From NCBI RefSeq assembly GCF_001258055.1, contig NZ_CVRM01000031.1, forward strand, positions 186,001 to 250,000: DNA of 64,000 nucleotides, in the 5' to 3' direction. The position numbers were made by a program, and so were the translations under genes. Shown here piece after piece: positions 61,261 to 64,000 of this stretch. Position 1 is the stretch's first letter. Every line of letters starts with the position of its first letter. The DNA is from Phaeobacter italicus (lineage in GTDB: Bacteria > Pseudomonadota > Alphaproteobacteria > Rhodobacterales > Rhodobacteraceae). The notes under the pieces were generated by a model. The model ran no database searches. It saw only the letters and a list, made by a program, of their open reading frames with translations, and was not told where the DNA came from.

Positions 61261-61979
61261 TACATATCTTTCGTAATTGTGGCAATCAGGCCGGCAAGCT
61301 CTTGCGGCGCTGAGAAAAAGGGAGAATGCGAACGGGCAAGCGCGTGTACTGTTTCAGGATGCCAGTCTGCTACCATTTGGGCTTGGTACTCTGGTGGGAT
61401 CACCCGATCCTGCGTGCAGCGGATATACGCCTTTGGGGTTTCTGCCCATGTGGCGTCGGGATGATACGGGGTGTCTTGGGGCGTGATCGACTGGGCGCAC
61501 AGGCGCGGCAACGCATAGTCGACAACCTCGGCAGAGCAGTCGTGATAAAGCAGTTCGGCAGCAAACTCAGACGCAAAGCGATAGCTGGCTCCGTCAGCCG
61601 ATTTCCGGGTCTTGCCCGTCAGAGTCTGCCGTGGGCTGGCCTTGCGCATGTCGATCATGGACAGGCCCGGCTTCGGAACATAGGCGCAGAGGTAGATCAA
61701 TCCACGAAGCCGCTCTCCCAGATCTGCAGCCGCAGAAATGGGGTATCCCCCCCAGGAATGGCCCAAAACGATTGTCTCGGCCGATGTGTGGGCGCGAATG
61801 GCCTTGGCCGTGTCCTCCAGCGAAATCGCGGCCAAATCCGTTGTCTCTGTCTGATCTGCGCCATGACCGGGCAGGTCAAGCGTTCGGGCGCTGATGCCCC
61901 GTTCTGTCAGGGCCGGAATCAGATCCCGCCAGCACCATGCCCCATGGCAGGATCCATGCACCAAGAGCAGATCAGTCAA
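61260..61979 (-). CDS. Alpha/beta hydrolase, esterase or hydroxynitrile-lyase-like
   Basis: The protein has 239 residues. The oxyanion loop is LVHGSCHGAWCW, the nucleophile Ser lies in VLGHSWGGYPISA, and the Asp and His are in RCTQDRVIPPE and ARSHSPFFSAP. The overall form is that of methylesterase-type enzymes (SABP2-like). A TTG start at 61979 behind GAGGTGGGG overlaps pcaD by eight bases. A role in hydrolysing an aromatic ester to feed the pca genes is possible but unproven. Confidence 0.84.
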   Translation of the reverse strand: MTDLLLVHGSCHGAWCWRDLIPALTERGISARTLDLPGHGADQTETTDLAAISLEDTAKAIRAHTSAETIVLGHSWGGYPISAAADLGERLRGLIYLCAYVPKPGLSMIDMRKASPRQTLTGKTRKSADGASYRFASEFAAELLYHDCSAEVVDYALPRLCAQSITPQDTPYHPDATWAETPKAYIRCTQDRVIPPEYQAQMVADWHPETVHALARSHSPFFSAPQELAGLIATITKDM

Positions 61980-62763
61980 TGTGCCCCACCTCGCGCAGGA
62001 ATGTGATCAGATGATCGCTGAAAATGTCGGGTTGTTCGACGCAGGGCAGATGGCCTGCGCGTCGGATCAGTTCGAATTTCGACCCTGGGATCAAATCAAC
62101 GGTTTCGCGAACCAGATCCGCGGGTGTGGCGCCATCATCCGATCCCGCTATTCCAAGCGTCGGAAGGCGCAATCCGCTGGTTGGCGTGTAGAAGTCCGTC
62201 CCGGCAATTGCCGCACAGCATCCCACGTAGCCTTCGCTTGACTGGCGCAGCAGAGTATCGCGCCATTTCGGAACCTGGCCCGATTTCTGAAAGGCGGGGG
62301 CGAACCAACGCTCCATCACTGCGTCGGCAATACTGTCGAGCCCAGAAGAGCGAACGGAGTCTATTCGCGCTTGCCAGTTGGCAGCGGTTCCGATTTTCGC
62401 AGCTGTATTCGACAAAACCAGCCCACGCATCAGGTCAAGCCGCTTGACGGCCAACCCCTGTGCGATCATCCCGCCGATGGAAAGACCGACAAAGATGCAG
62501 TCGCGCACTTCCAGCTGGTCCAGAAGACGCTCAGCATCACGGACCAGCGCGCCCATGGAATACGGGGCAGGGGGCACGGAAGAGCGGCCGTGCCCGCGCA
62601 GATCGTATCGAACAATGCGCAGATCTTTGGGGAGGCGGTCGACAACCTCATCCCACAGATGCAGATCTGTTCCCAGAGAGTTTGCAAAAACGATCGGCCG
62701 ACCTGATGGGCTGCCGTCTTCACGATAGTTCAGCTGGACATCGCCCAGGTCCGCAATCTGCAT
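61972..62763 (-). CDS. pcaD: 3-oxoadipate enol-lactonase
   Basis: The protein has 263 residues. The alpha/beta hydrolase core starts LNYREDGSPSGRPIVFANSLGTDLHLWDEVV, with FANSLG and LRIVRYDLRGHGRSSVP typical of PcaD, the Ser in FVGLSIGGMIAQGLA and the His in RRAGHLPCVEQP. It hydrolyses the enol-lactone to 3-oxoadipate. It is first of the coupled pcaD-hydrolase-pcaB group; pcaC and pcaGH are not visible here. Confidence 0.89.
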   Translation of the reverse strand: MQIADLGDVQLNYREDGSPSGRPIVFANSLGTDLHLWDEVVDRLPKDLRIVRYDLRGHGRSSVPPAPYSMGALVRDAERLLDQLEVRDCIFVGLSIGGMIAQGLAVKRLDLMRGLVLSNTAAKIGTAANWQARIDSVRSSGLDSIADAVMERWFAPAFQKSGQVPKWRDTLLRQSSEGYVGCCAAIAGTDFYTPTSGLRLPTLGIAGSDDGATPADLVRETVDLIPGSKFELIRRAGHLPCVEQPDIFSDHLITFLREVGHID

Positions 62764-62862
62764 AAAGGTCTCCCGGTCTTGCTTGGTGGGAGCATTATCG
62801 CGCCCCCATCACAAGGTAAAGCAGCGCGACCCTGATGCAAACCGCAGTCCCAAAAGCCTGTA

Positions 62863-63837
62863 TCAGCCGTATTTTCCAAGCGCTTCGGCAAAGATGACAG
62901 GATCGACATTGCCGCCGGTCGCAACGGCAATTGCCACCGGCATGCTCAGCGCGTCTGGATGGAACAGCGCCGCCGCAAGGGCCACCGCGCCTCCCGGCTC
63001 CAGCACGATCTTCAAACGGGTAAAGGCAAGAGCCATCGCATGCAGCGCCTCGTCTTCGGTCACGACGATCCCGCTTGCGCAGGTCTGTTTCAGGATGGGA
63101 AAGGTCAAATCACCTGGTGACGGGGTCAGGATCGCATCGCAAATGGACCCGGACGTTGTCGCGTTTCGGCAGATCTCTCCCGTTGCGAGAGAGCGGGTGA
63201 CGTCATCAAACCCTTCCGGCTCGCATGGGTGAACGGCCATATCTGGGGCGCGTTCCTTCAATGCGATGGAGACACCTGCGGTCAGACCTCCGCCACCACA
63301 ACAGACGAGCACATCAGCCTCTTTGATGCCCAGTGCTTTGGCTTGATCTGCGATTTCAAGCCCCACAGTGCCCTGACCGGCAATGACTTGTTCGTCATCA
63401 TAGGGTTTCACAAGGGTCAACCCACGGGTCTGCGCCAGATCCGCGCCGATCCGGTCCCGATCCTCTGTGGCGCGATCATACAGTACCACTTCGGCGCCAA
63501 GGGCGCGGGTGTTGGCAATTTTGATCGCAGGCGCGTCCTGGGGCATGACAATCACGGCAGGCGCATCATGTGCGGCCGCTGCGGCCGCGACTCCCTGCGC
63601 GTGATTGCCGCTGGAGTAGGCCAGAACACCCTTGCTGCGTTGTTCTGGTGTGAGGGCGGACAGCGCGGCCCATCCGCCGCGGAACTTGAATGAGCCGGTG
63701 TGCTGTAGGCATTCCGCTTTGACCAAGACTTGGCGGCCAGCGATGTCGTCGAGAAATGGTGATGACAAAAGCGGCGTACAGCGGGCGTGACCGGCCAGCC
63801 GGTCAGCGGCTTTGGAAATGGCGGCGAAAGTGCTCAT
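62863..63837 (-). CDS. Threonine/serine dehydratase-like PLP enzyme
   Basis: The protein has 324 residues of fold type II. The Schiff-base Lys is in HTGSFKFRGG, the substrate loop in AYSSGNHAQGVA, and the PLP phosphate loop in VCCGGGGLTAGVSIALK. There is no C-terminal regulatory domain, so it resembles catabolic threonine dehydratase, serine racemase or hydroxyaspartate dehydratase; the choice is open. It is coupled by ATGA to an alpha/beta hydrolase gene upstream, and 99 bases separate it from pcaD. Confidence 0.88.
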   Translation of the reverse strand: MSTFAAISKAADRLAGHARCTPLLSSPFLDDIAGRQVLVKAECLQHTGSFKFRGGWAALSALTPEQRSKGVLAYSSGNHAQGVAAAAAAHDAPAVIVMPQDAPAIKIANTRALGAEVVLYDRATEDRDRIGADLAQTRGLTLVKPYDDEQVIAGQGTVGLEIADQAKALGIKEADVLVCCGGGGLTAGVSIALKERAPDMAVHPCEPEGFDDVTRSLATGEICRNATTSGSICDAILTPSPGDLTFPILKQTCASGIVVTEDEALHAMALAFTRLKIVLEPGGAVALAAALFHPDALSMPVAIAVATGGNVDPVIFAEALGKYG

Positions 63838-64000
63838 TCAATCTGGTCCAATACGTTTTTGATCAGGGCAAGGGCGGCAGGTTCGTCAAGAAAGGGAACA
63901 TGGCCGCGGTTGGCAACTTCGACAGCCTCCAGTTCTGGCAGGCGTCTTTGCATCTCAGAGAAGGTGTCCCGGCTCAAGATATCGGAATTCTCTCCTCTGA
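63834..64000 (-). CDS. Alpha/beta hydrolase, C-terminal part only (cut by window edge)
   Basis: Reading in from the right edge, the last 54 or so residues are present, including RGENSDILSRDTFSEMQRRL and VANRGHVPFLDEPAAL, where the His of NRGH is the catalytic histidine of an alpha/beta hydrolase. The stop overlaps the next gene's ATG by four bases. The rest lies outside the window. Confidence 0.75.
   Translation of the reverse strand, partial: RGENSDILSRDTFSEMQRRLPELEAVEVANRGHVPFLDEPAALALIKNVLDQIE

Noticed and set aside
1-64000. Mobile elements, prophage, CRISPR arrays, tRNA or rRNA genes
   Set aside because: No transposase or integrase motifs, regular repeat-spacer pattern, or recognisable tRNA/rRNA segments were found. 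Gene style and codon use look uniform throughout.

Overview
The window is about 60% GC and almost fully coding. Dense operons are joined by 4-nt ATGA overlaps, and no insertion sequence, phage, CRISPR array, rRNA or tRNA was found. Gene content suggests a marine alphaproteobacterium of the Rhodobacteraceae (Roseobacter group). It has a complete C-P lyase cluster with the phnCDEE transporter, tripartite tricarboxylate (TTT) uptake linked to beta-oxidation, a fused indolepyruvate ferredoxin oxidoreductase, and pca-type genes. The family assignment is an inference from gene content; no rRNA is present to confirm it.

Layout. (1) 1-3100: FkbM methyltransferase, class III aminotransferase and an IclR regulator. 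(2) 3160-17112: a co-directional carboxylate-catabolism block holding a TTT transporter, aldehyde dehydrogenase, UPF0261 protein, FadJ-like multifunctional enzyme, thiolase, two overlapping acyl-CoA dehydrogenases, hotdog thioesterase and acyl-CoA ligase. A perfect palindrome (GGTTCA-N5-TGAACC) in front of it is the likely IclR operator. (3) 17176-17865: rpe. (4) 17962-30768: phosphonate uptake and C-P lyase, in the order phnC-D-E1-E2-hexapeptide transferase, phnF (reverse), phnG-H-I-J-K-L-N, a reverse-strand 2H-phosphoesterase-like gene (DUF1045), then phnM. Three Pho boxes with the 11-bp repeat period lie in front of phnC, in front of phnG and in front of the DUF1045 gene. No phnP was found, so the DUF1045 protein is the best local candidate for opening the cyclic ribose phosphate made by PhnJ. 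(5) 30839-37362: a seven-gene reverse operon with four glycosyltransferases, a histidine phosphatase, a polysaccharide-deacetylase-like protein and a small methyltransferase. It looks like a glycan or glycolipid assembly unit of unknown product. (6) 37776-40109: a large MscS-type channel.

(7) 40129-47437: a CaiB-type CoA-transferase behind a YejABEF-like peptide ABC transporter, on the reverse strand. (8) 47704-49720: a second copy of the small methyltransferase family, a GST and a TetR regulator. (9) 49736-53776: indolepyruvate ferredoxin oxidoreductase divergent from an Lrp/AsnC regulator. (10) 53802-57413: a DUF3307 membrane protein divergent from a 1000-residue ABC-exporter-like protein. 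Its nucleotide-binding domain has lost every catalytic motif, contains a roughly 270-residue insertion, and is followed by a cyclic-nucleotide-binding-like domain. (11) 57445-64000: reverse-strand catabolic genes, namely an enolase-superfamily sugar-acid enzyme, zinc alcohol dehydrogenase, pcaB, an alpha/beta hydrolase, pcaD, a threonine-dehydratase-like enzyme, and the 3' end of another alpha/beta hydrolase cut by the window edge.

The points most worth following up are the proposed PhnP substitute with its own phoA-like promoter overlapping the phnM start, the pseudo-ABC/cNMP protein, and the overlapping seven-gene glycan operon. All assignments come from reading motifs; no database search was run.
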